Positions 6,844-14,397 of a stretch of 22,689 nucleotides of DNA are shown here, piece by piece. The position numbers and the translations under genes were made by a program. A model generated the notes under the pieces. The model did no database searches and was not told where the DNA came from. It saw only the letters and a list, made by a program, of their open reading frames with translations. The stretch comes from an uncultured Oscillospiraceae bacterium (lineage in GTDB: Bacteria; Bacillota; Clostridia; Oscillospirales; Oscillospiraceae): positions 1-22,689 of the forward strand of contig CAJTYK010000033.1 of assembly GCA_910584285.1 (NCBI GenBank). The letters run 5' to 3'. The first letter of the stretch is position 1, and each line of letters opens with the position of its first letter.

Positions 6844-7941
6844 ATGAAATTAGGAATCGTCGGCCTGCCCAACGTGGGCAAGTCCACCCTGTTCAACGCC
6901 ATCACCAACGCCGGCGCGGAGAGCGCCAACTACCCCTTCTGCACCATCGACCCCAACGTGGGCACTGTGGCGGTGCCCGACCAACGGCTGGACTGGCTGT
7001 CCGACTTCTATAAGCCCAAGAAAACCACCCCCGCCGTGGTGGAGTTTGTGGACATCGCGGGCCTGGTGAAGGGGGCCTCCCGAGGAGAGGGCCTGGGCAA
7101 CAAGTTTCTGGCCAACATCCGGGAGTGCGCCGCCATCGTCCATGTGGTGCGCTGCTTTGATGACGACAACGTGATCCACGTGGAGGGCTCCACCGACCCC
7201 ATCCGGGACATGGACATCATCGATCTGGAGCTCATCATGGCGGACGTGGAGATGGCCGACCGCCGCATCGACAAGGCCCGGAAGGCCGCCAAGGCGGACA
7301 AGAAGTTCAACCACGAGGCAGAGGTGTTCGAGGGCCTGCGGGACTGGCTCAACGATGGCAAGCCCGCCCGTTCCTATCTGGCTGAGGTGGACGAGGAGGA
7401 CGCCGCCCTCATCGCTACCAGCGAGCTGCTGTCCCTGAAGCCGGTGATCTACGCCGCCAACCTGGACGAGGACGGCTTCGCCGATCCTGCCGGGGTGCCC
7501 TACTACAACCAGGTGGCGGAGCGGGCCGCCGGGGAGGGGGCCCAAGTGATCCCCGTGTGCGCCAAGCTGGAGGCGGAGATTGCTGAGCTGCCCGCCGACG
7601 AGAAGGCCATGTTCCTGGAGGATCTGGGCATCGGGGAGAGCGGTCTGGATCGGCTCATCAAGGCCAGCTACACCCTGCTGGGTCTCATCTCCTTCCTCAC
7701 CTCCGGCGAGGACGAGTGCCGGGCGTGGACGATTACCCGGGGCACCCGCGCCCCCCAGGCGGCGGGCAAGATTCACACCGACTTTGAGCGGGGCTTCATC
7801 CGGGCCGAGACGGTGGCTTTCGAGGATCTGAAGGCCTGCGGCTCCATGGCCGCCGCCCGAGAAAAGGGCCTGATCCGCTCCGAGGGCAAAGAGTACGTGG
7901 TGCAGGACGGGGATATCATCCTGTTCCGCTTCAACGTCTGA
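6844..7941 (+). CDS. ychF: Redox-regulated ATPase/GTPase YchF (Obg family)
   Basis: A 365-residue cytosolic P-loop NTPase, full length for YchF. The Walker A motif GLPNVGKST is at residues 7-15, the G3 motif DIAG at 70-73, and the G4 position reads NLDE (206-209) rather than NKxD, which is the YchF hallmark associated with ATP preference. A histidine at 112 lies where the family has its mobile active-site loop. A coiled-coil insertion follows the G domain (~125-170), and the C-terminus is a TGS domain. YchF binds ribosomes and influences stress responses and translation fidelity in other bacteria. The ATG has AAGGAG 12 bases upstream. The gene sits alone between the integrase scar and its own terminator. 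Confidence 0.97.
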   Translation: MKLGIVGLPNVGKSTLFNAITNAGAESANYPFCTIDPNVGTVAVPDQRLDWLSDFYKPKKTTPAVVEFVDIAGLVKGASRGEGLGNKFLANIRECAAIVHVVRCFDDDNVIHVEGSTDPIRDMDIIDLELIMADVEMADRRIDKARKAAKADKKFNHEAEVFEGLRDWLNDGKPARSYLAEVDEEDAALIATSELLSLKPVIYAANLDEDGFADPAGVPYYNQVAERAAGEGAQVIPVCAKLEAEIAELPADEKAMFLEDLGIGESGLDRLIKASYTLLGLISFLTSGEDECRAWTITRGTRAPQAAGKIHTDFERGFIRAETVAFEDLKACGSMAAAREKGLIRSEGKEYVVQDGDIILFRFNV

Positions 7942-7958
7942 TCCCATGCTCACACCGG

Positions 7959-7989
7959 GGGGCCGCCGCTTTTGCGGCGGCCCCTTTTT
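7959..7989 (+). terminator. Intrinsic terminator of ychF
   Basis: An 11-bp all-GC stem (7959-7969 with 7974-7984) with a TTTT loop is followed by TTTTT. It begins 17 bases after the ychF stop. Confidence 0.9.
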
Positions 7990-8000
7990 CCGTTTCCCTC

Positions 8001-8029
8001 TTTACTTCCGTAAAGCGCCGTGTTACAAT
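8001..8029 (+). promoter_or_regulatory. SigA-type promoter of the yerC operon
   Basis: TTTACT (8001-8006) and TACAAT (8024-8029) are 17 bases apart, about 65 bases before the yerC start and directly after the ychF terminator. Confidence 0.75.
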
Positions 8030-8093
8030 ATAGCTTGGACGGCGGAGGTAAATTCTCCTCCGTCGCCCAACCAAGTTCACGGGAGGATGCCCT

Positions 8094-8378
8094 ATGCAAA
8101 AGCAGCTTCACAAGCCCTGTCCCCTGCTGTATCAGGCGGTTCTGTCCCTCCAGACCCCGGAGGAGTGCCGCGCTTTTTTTGAGGATCTGTGCACCGTGGC
8201 GGAGCTGAAGGCCATGTCCCAGCGCCTGGAGGTGGCCCAGCTTCTGGACGAGGGGCTGATCTACAACGACATCCTTCAGCGCACCGGGGCGTCCAGCGCC
8301 ACCATCAGCCGGGTGAACCGTGCGCTGCAATATGGGGCGGACGGCTACAAGACCGTGTTGCCCCGGGTGAAGTCATGA
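8094..8378 (+). CDS. yerC: YerC/YecD family TrpR-related DNA-binding protein
   Basis: A 94-residue protein of the TrpR-like superfamily. The segment FFEDLCTVAELKAMSQRLEV is the family signature, followed by a helix-turn-helix in YNDILQRTGASSATISRVNRAL. Relatives in Bacillus are small regulators whose ligand is poorly known; tryptophan binding should not be assumed. The ATG has a GGGAGG ribosome site. The gene opens a compact operon, its stop overlapping the start of a methyltransferase (ATGA), with hslO next. Confidence 0.92.
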   Translation: MQKQLHKPCPLLYQAVLSLQTPEECRAFFEDLCTVAELKAMSQRLEVAQLLDEGLIYNDILQRTGASSATISRVNRALQYGADGYKTVLPRVKS

Positions 8379-9118
8379 CGGACGCCTACACGGCGCTGGC
8401 CGGAAGCTATGACAGGCTCACCGCCGACGTGGACTACGGCAAATGGGCCGACTACGCCCAGCGGCACTTCCGCAGGCTCAAGCGCCCGGTGGAGACGGTG
8501 CTGGAGCTGGGCTGCGGCACCGGGAGCCTGACCAGGCTACTGGCTCGGCGGGGGTACGCCGTCACCGCTATGGATCTCTCACCCGATATGCTCACAGTGG
8601 CGGAGCAGAAGTGCCGCGGACTGAATGTGCGCTTTCTGTGCCGGGATATGACCAAATTTGACCGGCTGGGGCCGGTGGACGGGGTGGTATCCGGCCTGGA
8701 CAGCGTGAACTATGTCACCCGGCCCAAGAGCCTGCAGCGGATGTTCCAAAGCGTGTTTGACAGCCTGTCGCCCGGCGGGCTGTTCCTCTTTGACGTGAAA
8801 ACCCCCGCCGCTCTGGAGGGGGCGGACGGCCAGACCTGCCTGGACGAGGACAACGACCTCTACTGCGTGTGGCGGGCGGACTACCACCCCCGCCGCCGTG
8901 TGTGCGGCTACGGCTTGGATCTGTTCCTCCGGCAGGAGGACGGCAGCTGGCTGCGGGAGGGGGAGTACCATGAGGAGTACGCCTACACCATGGAGGAGCT
9001 GGAGAGCTTCCTCCGGGAGGCGGGCTTCCACAGCGTGAAGCAGTATGGCGGCATGACCATGACCGCCCCCAGGCCGGGGGCCCAGCGGGTGTTTTTCGCC
9101 GCCGGAAAGGACGGATAG
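8375..9118 (+). CDS. Class I SAM-dependent methyltransferase
   Basis: A 247-residue cytosolic methyltransferase. The SAM-binding motif I is LELGCGTG at residues 43-50, followed by the acidic end of strand 2 (AMDLSPDML) and a later CRDMTKF segment. A GGLFLFDVKTP block matches the post-motif strands of the YcgJ/Methyltransf_25 group. The methyl acceptor cannot be read from sequence. The ATG at 8375 overlaps the yerC stop; a longer upstream reading would run through yerC in another frame and is not supported. hslO follows after only 6 bases, so the three genes are probably co-transcribed. Confidence 0.9.
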   Translation: MTDAYTALAGSYDRLTADVDYGKWADYAQRHFRRLKRPVETVLELGCGTGSLTRLLARRGYAVTAMDLSPDMLTVAEQKCRGLNVRFLCRDMTKFDRLGPVDGVVSGLDSVNYVTRPKSLQRMFQSVFDSLSPGGLFLFDVKTPAALEGADGQTCLDEDNDLYCVWRADYHPRRRVCGYGLDLFLRQEDGSWLREGEYHEEYAYTMEELESFLREAGFHSVKQYGGMTMTAPRPGAQRVFFAAGKDG

Positions 9119-9124
9119 AACCGT

Positions 9125-10030
9125 ATGGATCAACTCATTCGCGTCATCGCCAAGGACGCGCCCATCAAGGCCATGGCCATCACCGCCCGGGACACGGTGG
9201 AGCGGGCTCGGGCCATCCACGACTGCTGGCCGGTGGCCTCCGCCGCCTTGGGGCGGCTGCTGATGGCCGCGTCCATGATGGGCGCCGTCATGAAGGGGGA
9301 GGAGGGCTCCGTCACCCTGCGGGTGCGGGGCGGGGGGCCGCTTGGCTCCCTCACCGCCGTGTCGGACAGCTCCGGAAACGTCCGGGGCTATGTGCAGAAC
9401 CCCGCCGTGGACGTGCCCCGGAAGGCCAAGGGCAAGCTGGACGTGGGGGCCGCCGTGGGCTGCGACGGCGATCTCACCGTCATCCGGGATCTGGGGATGA
9501 AAGAGCCCTACATCGGCTCGGTGCAGCTGGTGGGGGGCGAGATCGCGGAGGACATCGCCGCCTACTTCGTGGAGAGCGAGCAGGTGCCCACTGCCTGCGC
9601 CTTGGGGGTGCTGATTGCCCCGGATCAGATGGTGCAGGCCGCCGGGGGCTACCTGATCCAGCTGCTGCCCGGGGCGGACGACGCGGTGATCTCCGCAGTG
9701 GAACGGGGCGTGGCCCGTTTAGGCGCGGTGAGCGCCCGGCTGGACGGGGGGATGGCCCCTCTGGAGCTGCTGCGGGAGATACTGGCCGACTTTGAGCTGG
9801 AGGTGCTGGAGACCGCCCCCATCGAATACCGCTGCTACTGCTCGGAGGAGCGGGTATCCCGGGCGTTGATCAGCCTGGGGAAGGACGAGCTGGACAAGCT
9901 GATCCGGGAGCAGGGCGGCGCGGAGCTGACCTGTCAGTTCTGCGACAAGGTGTACCGCTATTCCGCCGATCAGCTCCGGGCCCTGCGGGACGGACTGGAC
10001 AAGCCCGGGGCCGTAGAGGTGCAAGACTGA
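9125..10030 (+). CDS. hslO: Redox-regulated chaperone Hsp33
   Basis: A 301-residue Hsp33, the usual length. It is a cytosolic holdase that is activated when its zinc centre is oxidised and unfolds, protecting proteins under oxidative plus heat stress. The C-terminal redox switch is intact: C237-x-C239 (CYC) and C270-x-x-C273 (CQFC). The N-terminal substrate-binding core carries family blocks such as GRLLMAASMMGAVMKG and YVQNP. The start lies 6 bases after the methyltransferase stop with an AAGGACGG ribosome site. It is the last gene of the yerC operon, followed by a strong terminator. Confidence 0.97.
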   Translation: MDQLIRVIAKDAPIKAMAITARDTVERARAIHDCWPVASAALGRLLMAASMMGAVMKGEEGSVTLRVRGGGPLGSLTAVSDSSGNVRGYVQNPAVDVPRKAKGKLDVGAAVGCDGDLTVIRDLGMKEPYIGSVQLVGGEIAEDIAAYFVESEQVPTACALGVLIAPDQMVQAAGGYLIQLLPGADDAVISAVERGVARLGAVSARLDGGMAPLELLREILADFELEVLETAPIEYRCYCSEERVSRALISLGKDELDKLIREQGGAELTCQFCDKVYRYSADQLRALRDGLDKPGAVEVQD

Positions 10031-10031
10031 C

Positions 10032-10068
10032 AAAGAGGCCGTCCCGTGTATGCGGGACGGCCTCTTTT
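10032..10068. terminator. Terminator of the yerC-hslO operon
   Basis: A perfect 15-bp stem (10032-10046 with 10053-10067) with a 6-base loop and a T-run. The A-run on the left means it could also act on the other strand. Confidence 0.92.
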
Positions 10069-10084
10069 CGCGTTGGTAGACAAC

Positions 10085-10101
10085 CACTGGCTCTGCCAGT
10101 G
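10085..10101 (+). repeat. Probable left-end subterminal hairpin of an IS200-type element
   Basis: A perfect 7-bp stem (10085-10091 with 10095-10101) with a TCT loop lies about 90 bases before the IS200-type transposase start. IS200/IS605 transposases recognise such subterminal hairpins in single-stranded DNA. The matching right end was not found, in keeping with the truncated element. Confidence 0.5.
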
Positions 10102-10133
10102 ACAAGAAAAAGCTTTAGCTATGGACAAAAAGA

Positions 10134-10178
10134 CTCCTTGTTTAAGGGTTTGCCGACCAACATCAATTAATCAAGGAG
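10134..10178 (+). promoter_or_regulatory. Ribosome-site-masking pairing in the IS200 leader
   Basis: CTCCTTG (10134-10140) is fully complementary to CAAGGAG (10172-10178), which contains the ribosome site of the transposase fragment. Classical IS200 keeps transposase translation low with this kind of leader structure, so the pairing fits the family. Confidence 0.45.
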
Positions 10179-10187
10179 GCTTTTCAA

Positions 10188-10394
10188 ATGGAGAAAGACA
10201 TAAATAGTTTAAAACATACGAGGTGGAGATGTCAATACCATATTGTGTTTGTACCGAAGTATCGGAGGATGGCGATATACGGGGAAATCAAAAAGGATAT
10301 CGGATTTATATTGAGAAAACTGGGTGAGCAGAAAGGTGTAGAAATTATTGAGGTACAAGCATGCCCGGATCATATCTATACGTGGCTATCGTGA
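10188..10394 (+). pseudogene. tnpA: IS200/IS605-family TnpA (Y1 HUH transposase), truncated
   Basis: A 68-residue reading frame matching the N-terminal half of IS200-type TnpA: HTRWRCQYHIVFVPKYRR followed by IYGEIKKDIGFILRKL, then VEIIEVQACPDHI. Full-length proteins are about 130-155 residues. The HUH motif that binds metal reads HIY instead of HIH, and the frame ends four residues later, so the catalytic Tyr helix is gone. It is more AT-rich than its neighbours. It could not transpose by itself. The next ~85 bases (10395-10481) show no recognisable feature. Confidence 0.88.
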
Positions 10395-10481
10395 TAAGTC
10401 AACAAGGCCCAAGATATCGTGCCGGATAATGGGACAACAGGAATAATAGTATAACCGCACCAAAGAAGGGTGGCGGGGAAG

Positions 10482-10766
10482 ATGAGCCAGCAAAAAGGGA
10501 TGAACTTCAAAGAGTTCCGGCAGCGGTTCCAAACGGAGGAAGCCTGCGAGGCCTATTTGTTTGAGCAGCGCTGGCCAGATGGCGTTATCTGCCCGAAGTG
10601 CGGCGGAACAGGTTGCTACCGGCTGCGCGGACGCCGGGAATATGTCTGCAGACACTGCCACCGGCAAAGCTCGGTCACGGCGGGGACTGTCCTGCATCGT
10701 ACCCATCTTCCGCTGACGATCTGGTTTTATGCTGCCGCCCGCAAATTCTCTCCAGTTCCCGGATGA
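10482..10766 (+). pseudogene. IS1595-family transposase N-terminal fragment
   Basis: The frame from ATG 10482 (a GTG at 10470 is also possible) encodes the N-terminal part of an IS1595-type transposase: FKEFRQRFQTEEACEAYLF, a zinc ribbon (CPKCGGTGC with CRHC), then SVTAGTVLHRTHLPL and IWFYAA. Family members are about 300 residues and continue into a DDE-type catalytic domain; here homology stops at about 10735. The last residues (ARKFSPVPG) are read from the antisense of the adjoining nucleotidyltransferase remnant. It is catalytically dead. Confidence 0.85.
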
Positions 10767-11040
10767 TCGCCTGTATGTCCGCTGCTACCCGCTCCGGCGC
10801 GTGGTACAGAGCTTGAAACAGCTTCTCCAGATTCTCCTCAAAATGGTTGCCGATCTCCATGATGGAACAATACCTGGAGAGGATCGCCCTGCGGGCCTCT
10901 GCCGGCACCGGCCCCCGGCAATAGAGGTACACGTCATAGTTGGATGCCTCGTCAAACCGCTCCCCGGCACGGGAACCACCCAGGGCAAGGGCCTCCACCT
11001 CATCCAGCGCGCACAGATCCTCAAACAGCTTATCGACCAC
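10735..11040 (-). pseudogene. Nucleotidyltransferase-domain (DUF4037-like) gene with deleted middle
   Basis: Read from a GTG at 11038-11040 with AAAGGTGG upstream. The N-terminus ALALGGSRAGERFDEASNYDVYLY is the nucleotidyltransferase core, with the GGS motif and a D-x-Y in the metal-binding position. After EIGNHF the frame jumps to EENLEKLFQALYHAPERVAADI and ELERICG, which resembles the C-terminal end of such proteins, normally roughly 250-300 residues long. About 150 residues therefore seem to be missing, apparently in frame. The 3' end is cut by the IS1595 fragment, and the frame then runs antisense into it to about 10675. A functional short protein is unlikely. Confidence 0.7.
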
Positions 11041-11128
11041 AGCACAGCACCACCTTTCTCGCCGGGGAGGGCACGCGCACCTGGAACATCGCCAACGGCA
11101 TGGTGTTTCTGTACGGCGCGGCAGGGAC

Positions 11129-12406
11129 TCAGCGTTGGGAGCTGTCCCCCTGCGCCGCAGCGCGAGCCTGGTATTCCGTTGGCGTCATGTTCATGTACCG
11201 CTTGAACACCTTGGTGAAGTAGTAGGCGTTGTCGTAGCCCAGCATATGGGACACCTCGTACACCATATGGGCCCCGTCCTGGAGGAGGGCGCAGGCGTAT
11301 TTCACCTTGGTGGCGTTGACGTAATCCATAAAATTCTGCCCCAGCTGCCGTTTGAACAGGCTGGACAAATAGTTGGGGGTGATGCCGATGGCGGCGGCCA
11401 CGTCCTGTACCAGCACCCGCTCCAGGATGTGGGAATCCACGTAGCGCTTGGCGGCGGCCACGTAGTCCGTCCTGCCCATGGACTGTGACCAGCTCAGGAA
11501 GGGCCGGGGGGAGAGGGCGTGCTCCCGTTTGAGCAGCTCCGCCTGAACGCGCAGCTCACCCAGCCCCCGTCCAGACAGGATCCCGGTAGCCAGCACGCTC
11601 AGCCGCATTTGGGAGATGTCCCGGAAGGCGGCGGCGAGCCGGGCCTGGTACTGGGCAATGGGCGTGGTGTCCTCCAGCCCCCAGAGGAAAAACGCCGCCG
11701 TGCCGTTTTCCGATTCCGGGGGAAGAAGGGTGAAGCCGGTGCCCCGGAACACCTTCTCCGCCACATCCACGGCCAGATTCAGGTGGAAGCGGAACAGGCG
11801 CTGCTGCTCCTCCCGGGTGAAGGAGCCGATGTCCGGGATGGCGGAGGGCTCCAGAATCAGCAGGGCGGCGGCACAGCGGTCGGCCGCCCCCAGTCCCTCC
11901 AGGGCGGCAATGGCCCGCTCCGCCCCGTATCCGCCCTCCGGTGAGAGCAGGGCGGCGGCGTGGCGGGCGGCAGCCTCCGCCAGGGTGCCCGCCTGCCGGG
12001 GGAGGGAGGGGGCGCAGAGCCTGCGCCGCTTTTCGCACTCGTCGATGGCCAGCCGCAGAGAGTGGGCCAGCTTTTCCTCGTCCAGATCGATCTTCAGCAG
12101 ATAGTCCACCGCCCGGCCCCGCAGGGACTGCTGGGCCATGTGAAAGTCCTGGTGGTTGGTGAGCATGACAAACACAAGCTGTGGATACTGCTGGGCGCAG
12201 GCCTCCAGCAGCTCCAGGCCGGTGAGCCGGGGCATTGTAATGTCGCAGATCACGATGTCCGGACGGCGGATCTCCACCAACTCCAGGGCCTGCTGCCCGT
12301 CCCGGGCGGCGCCGCAGACAGTGCAGCCCTGCCGTTCCCAGTCCAGCATGGATTGCAGGCCGGAGAGGATGATGGGCTCATCGTCGGCCAATAGGACGCG
12401 GTACAT
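11129..12406 (-). CDS. YesN-type response regulator (REC + AraC HTH)
   Basis: A 425-residue cytosolic response regulator. The receiver domain (1-~120) has the acidic pair D8-D9, phospho-acceptor D55 in VICDITMP, T83 and K105. A middle region of ~170 residues follows, and the C-terminal ~100 residues are an AraC/XylS DNA-binding domain (AAAIGITPNYLSSLFKRQLG then ML-GYDNAYYFTKVFKRYM, ending MTPTEYQ). The ATG at 12404-12406 is preferred because AGGAGG sits 6 bases before it; a GTG two codons upstream abuts the ribosome site. It lies 18 bases after the partner kinase gene and should activate the divergent transporter/hydrolase operon. I see no clear terminator behind it. Confidence 0.93.
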   Translation of the reverse strand: MYRVLLADDEPIILSGLQSMLDWERQGCTVCGAARDGQQALELVEIRRPDIVICDITMPRLTGLELLEACAQQYPQLVFVMLTNHQDFHMAQQSLRGRAVDYLLKIDLDEEKLAHSLRLAIDECEKRRRLCAPSLPRQAGTLAEAAARHAAALLSPEGGYGAERAIAALEGLGAADRCAAALLILEPSAIPDIGSFTREEQQRLFRFHLNLAVDVAEKVFRGTGFTLLPPESENGTAAFFLWGLEDTTPIAQYQARLAAAFRDISQMRLSVLATGILSGRGLGELRVQAELLKREHALSPRPFLSWSQSMGRTDYVAAAKRYVDSHILERVLVQDVAAAIGITPNYLSSLFKRQLGQNFMDYVNATKVKYACALLQDGAHMVYEVSHMLGYDNAYYFTKVFKRYMNMTPTEYQARAAAQGDSSQR

Positions 12407-12424
12407 AGGCACCCTCCTGTTCTC

Positions 12425-14176
12425 TCAGGCTTCCTTATTGACACGGACATAGACCTTGGTATACTCTCCCGCCACGCTCTCGATGCGCACGCCCGCCCGC
12501 TTGCCGTAGGCCAGCTTCAGCCGCCGGTTCACATTGCCCAGGCCGATGCCCGTCATGGAGGCCTGATCCGGCCCGTCCCCGGGCTGGAGCGCCGCCCGGG
12601 CCTGGCCGTCGGTCATGCCCACGCCGTCGTCGGTGATGGTGAGCACCAGCATCTCCCCCTCCTCGAAGGCGTTCACCGTGATGGTGCCGAAGGAGCCCTT
12701 GGGCACGATGCCGTGGAAGATGGCGTTCTCCACCAGGGGCTGGAGAGTGAACTTGATGACCTTATACCGGCGCAGCTCCTGGGGCACGGTGCACACGTAC
12801 TCGAAGGAGCCCATGTAGCGGATGGACTGGATGCTGACATAGTCGTCCAGCAGGGCCAGCTCCTCCTCCAGGGGGATCTTGTCCGACACCCCTTTGCTGA
12901 TGTTGCGCAGCAGGTTCACCAGGCTCTTGACCAGCTTCTCGATGCCGGTGTTCTTCTGTACCACTGCCATCCAGTGGACGGAGTTCAGCGTGTTGTAGAG
13001 GAAGTGGGGGTTGACCTGGGACTGGAGCAGGTCCATCTCGATCCTGGCCCGCTCGTCATGCAGGGCGATGGTTTCCGACAAGAGCTGCTGGAAGCCCAGG
13101 CCCAGCTCGTTGAGCCGGGCGCCGATCTCCCCCATCTCGCTGCGGGGCCGCTCCAGCTCCGGGTCGAAGGAGTAGTCGTTCAGGGCGATGCGGTTGATCT
13201 TCTCCGTGATGCGGCGGATGGGGGTGGTAATGTAGTGGGTGAGCAGGCTGAGGATAAACACGGCGATGAGGACAATCATCAGGATCACCGTCACCGCGGA
13301 AAACAGGATATCGTGGTTGTCGGCCTGGAGCCGGGTCAGGTTGACGCAGCTGGACAGCACCAGCTCCTGGGCTTCCAGGGCGTGGTTCTGTAGGGCATAC
13401 ACCACGCCGCCGTACGTGAATTCGTCCCCCTGGGCGGCTTGGGCGGGCACGGCCTCCACCAGCGGGAGGGCGCCCCCCGTGGTGAGGCGATCCCCCTCCG
13501 CCGTCTGGACGAAAAAGAGGTTCAGGTCATTGTAGGGGGCCAGCACGTCGGTGATGATCTCAGGGCTCAGCTCGATGTAGACGTAGCCCAGCCGGTTGGA
13601 GGCATAGCCGTACACCGGGACGAACAGGGCAAAGCAGTCCGCCCGGTGGGGGTTCAGGGAGGGGTAGAGCCGCCGGAAGCCGGACTGCCCGGACTCCTTC
13701 CAGTCCCGGAACTGCTCCGAGTCCAGCAGGTTGGAGAGATCCCGCAGGCTGCCGTCGTAGACGGTGACGGCGCTGACGTATATGCCCTCCTCGTTGAACA
13801 CCAGCAGGCGGTTGATGTAGCTGTCGATGGACGAGGTGCGCAGGTAGACGTTGATGGCGTTCTGAGCGCCGAGGGCGGCGGCCACCGCCCGGGGGGTGCC
13901 GGGGGTCTGGTTCAGGGCGCTGCTCACCCGCCCGGAGCTGCCGCAGTAGGCCTGGAGGGTCTGCACCTGGGCCAGGCAGTCGTCCAGCCGGGCGGCGATG
14001 GTGCCGGCGTTGAGCCGGTCGATCTGGGCGATCTTGTCGGAGATGATCCGCTGCATGGACTGGTAGAGGTACAGGCTGCTCCCCACCCCCACGGCCACCA
14101 CGCACAGCACCGTGCACAGGATGATCTTGGCGCGGATGCCCCAGTAGCGCTTTTTCTCCACCCCGTCCGCCCCCAT
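12425..14176 (-). CDS. YesM-type sensor histidine kinase
   Basis: A 583-residue membrane sensor kinase (from ATG 14174-14176). TM1 is at ~15-38, an extracellular sensing domain at ~39-289 (dCache-like by layout), TM2 at ~290-312, and HAMP at ~313-366. The His_kinase domain has H391 in QSQVNPHFLYNTLNS, and the ATPase domain has N484 in VENAIFHG, DDGVGM at ~516 and GIGLGNVNRRL. A longer in-frame reading adds 32 residues but would start upstream of the promoter found here, so it is rejected. Even so, the leader would be only about 5 bases; a GTG five codons in (14159-14161) is an alternative start. It phosphorylates the YesN-type regulator encoded next. Confidence 0.93.
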   Translation of the reverse strand: MGADGVEKKRYWGIRAKIILCTVLCVVAVGVGSSLYLYQSMQRIISDKIAQIDRLNAGTIAARLDDCLAQVQTLQAYCGSSGRVSSALNQTPGTPRAVAAALGAQNAINVYLRTSSIDSYINRLLVFNEEGIYVSAVTVYDGSLRDLSNLLDSEQFRDWKESGQSGFRRLYPSLNPHRADCFALFVPVYGYASNRLGYVYIELSPEIITDVLAPYNDLNLFFVQTAEGDRLTTGGALPLVEAVPAQAAQGDEFTYGGVVYALQNHALEAQELVLSSCVNLTRLQADNHDILFSAVTVILMIVLIAVFILSLLTHYITTPIRRITEKINRIALNDYSFDPELERPRSEMGEIGARLNELGLGFQQLLSETIALHDERARIEMDLLQSQVNPHFLYNTLNSVHWMAVVQKNTGIEKLVKSLVNLLRNISKGVSDKIPLEEELALLDDYVSIQSIRYMGSFEYVCTVPQELRRYKVIKFTLQPLVENAIFHGIVPKGSFGTITVNAFEEGEMLVLTITDDGVGMTDGQARAALQPGDGPDQASMTGIGLGNVNRRLKLAYGKRAGVRIESVAGEYTKVYVRVNKEA

Positions 14177-14187
14177 TCTCTTAATTA

Positions 14188-14216
14188 AGTATACCGCATT
14201 TTTTTGGACCGCGCAA
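14188..14216 (-). promoter_or_regulatory. SigA-type promoter of the yesMN-like operon
   Basis: On the minus strand TTGCGC (14211-14216) and TATACT (14188-14193) are exactly 17 bases apart. The predicted start of transcription (~14181) is only a few bases before the kinase ATG. Confidence 0.65.
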
Positions 14217-14270
14217 TTCGATTTGTAGAATAATATAACTTTCGAGAATTTTTCAGCCCGATAAAGAGCC

Positions 14271-14293
14271 ATTGGTAAAGATTCGTATTGGTA
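14271..14293. repeat. Direct repeat upstream of the sugar-transporter promoter
   Basis: ATTGGTA occurs at 14271-14277 and 14287-14293, 16 bases apart start to start, about 20-40 bases before the -35 of the transporter operon. AraC-type regulators often bind direct repeats at this position, so it is a candidate site for the YesN-like regulator. Short and only two copies, so chance is possible. Confidence 0.3.
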
Positions 14294-14311
14294 TTTGTGT
14301 AGATTTGGCCT

Positions 14312-14340
14312 TTTACACCTCCCCCGCGATGGGCTACAAT
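14312..14340 (+). promoter_or_regulatory. Promoter of the sugar ABC transporter operon
   Basis: TTTACA (14312-14317) and TACAAT (14335-14340) are 17 bases apart, giving a leader of about 50 bases. It diverges from the kinase promoter across roughly 100 bases, a classic arrangement for local regulator control. Confidence 0.75.
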
Positions 14341-14397
14341 ACAGCCAAGGGAGGCATCCCTGCGAAAAATTACAGTTCGGTATAGGAGTTGATTTTG

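Noticed and set aside
6850..7953. A 367-codon minus-strand open frame opposite ychF
   Set aside because: Shadow of a well-recognised gene; no family resemblance.
11058..11128. Possible plus-strand gene fragment (reading FLAGEGTRTWNIANG)
   Set aside because: No start or ribosome site, no family recognised; it overlaps the 5' side of the nucleotidyltransferase remnant and the end of the regulator gene.
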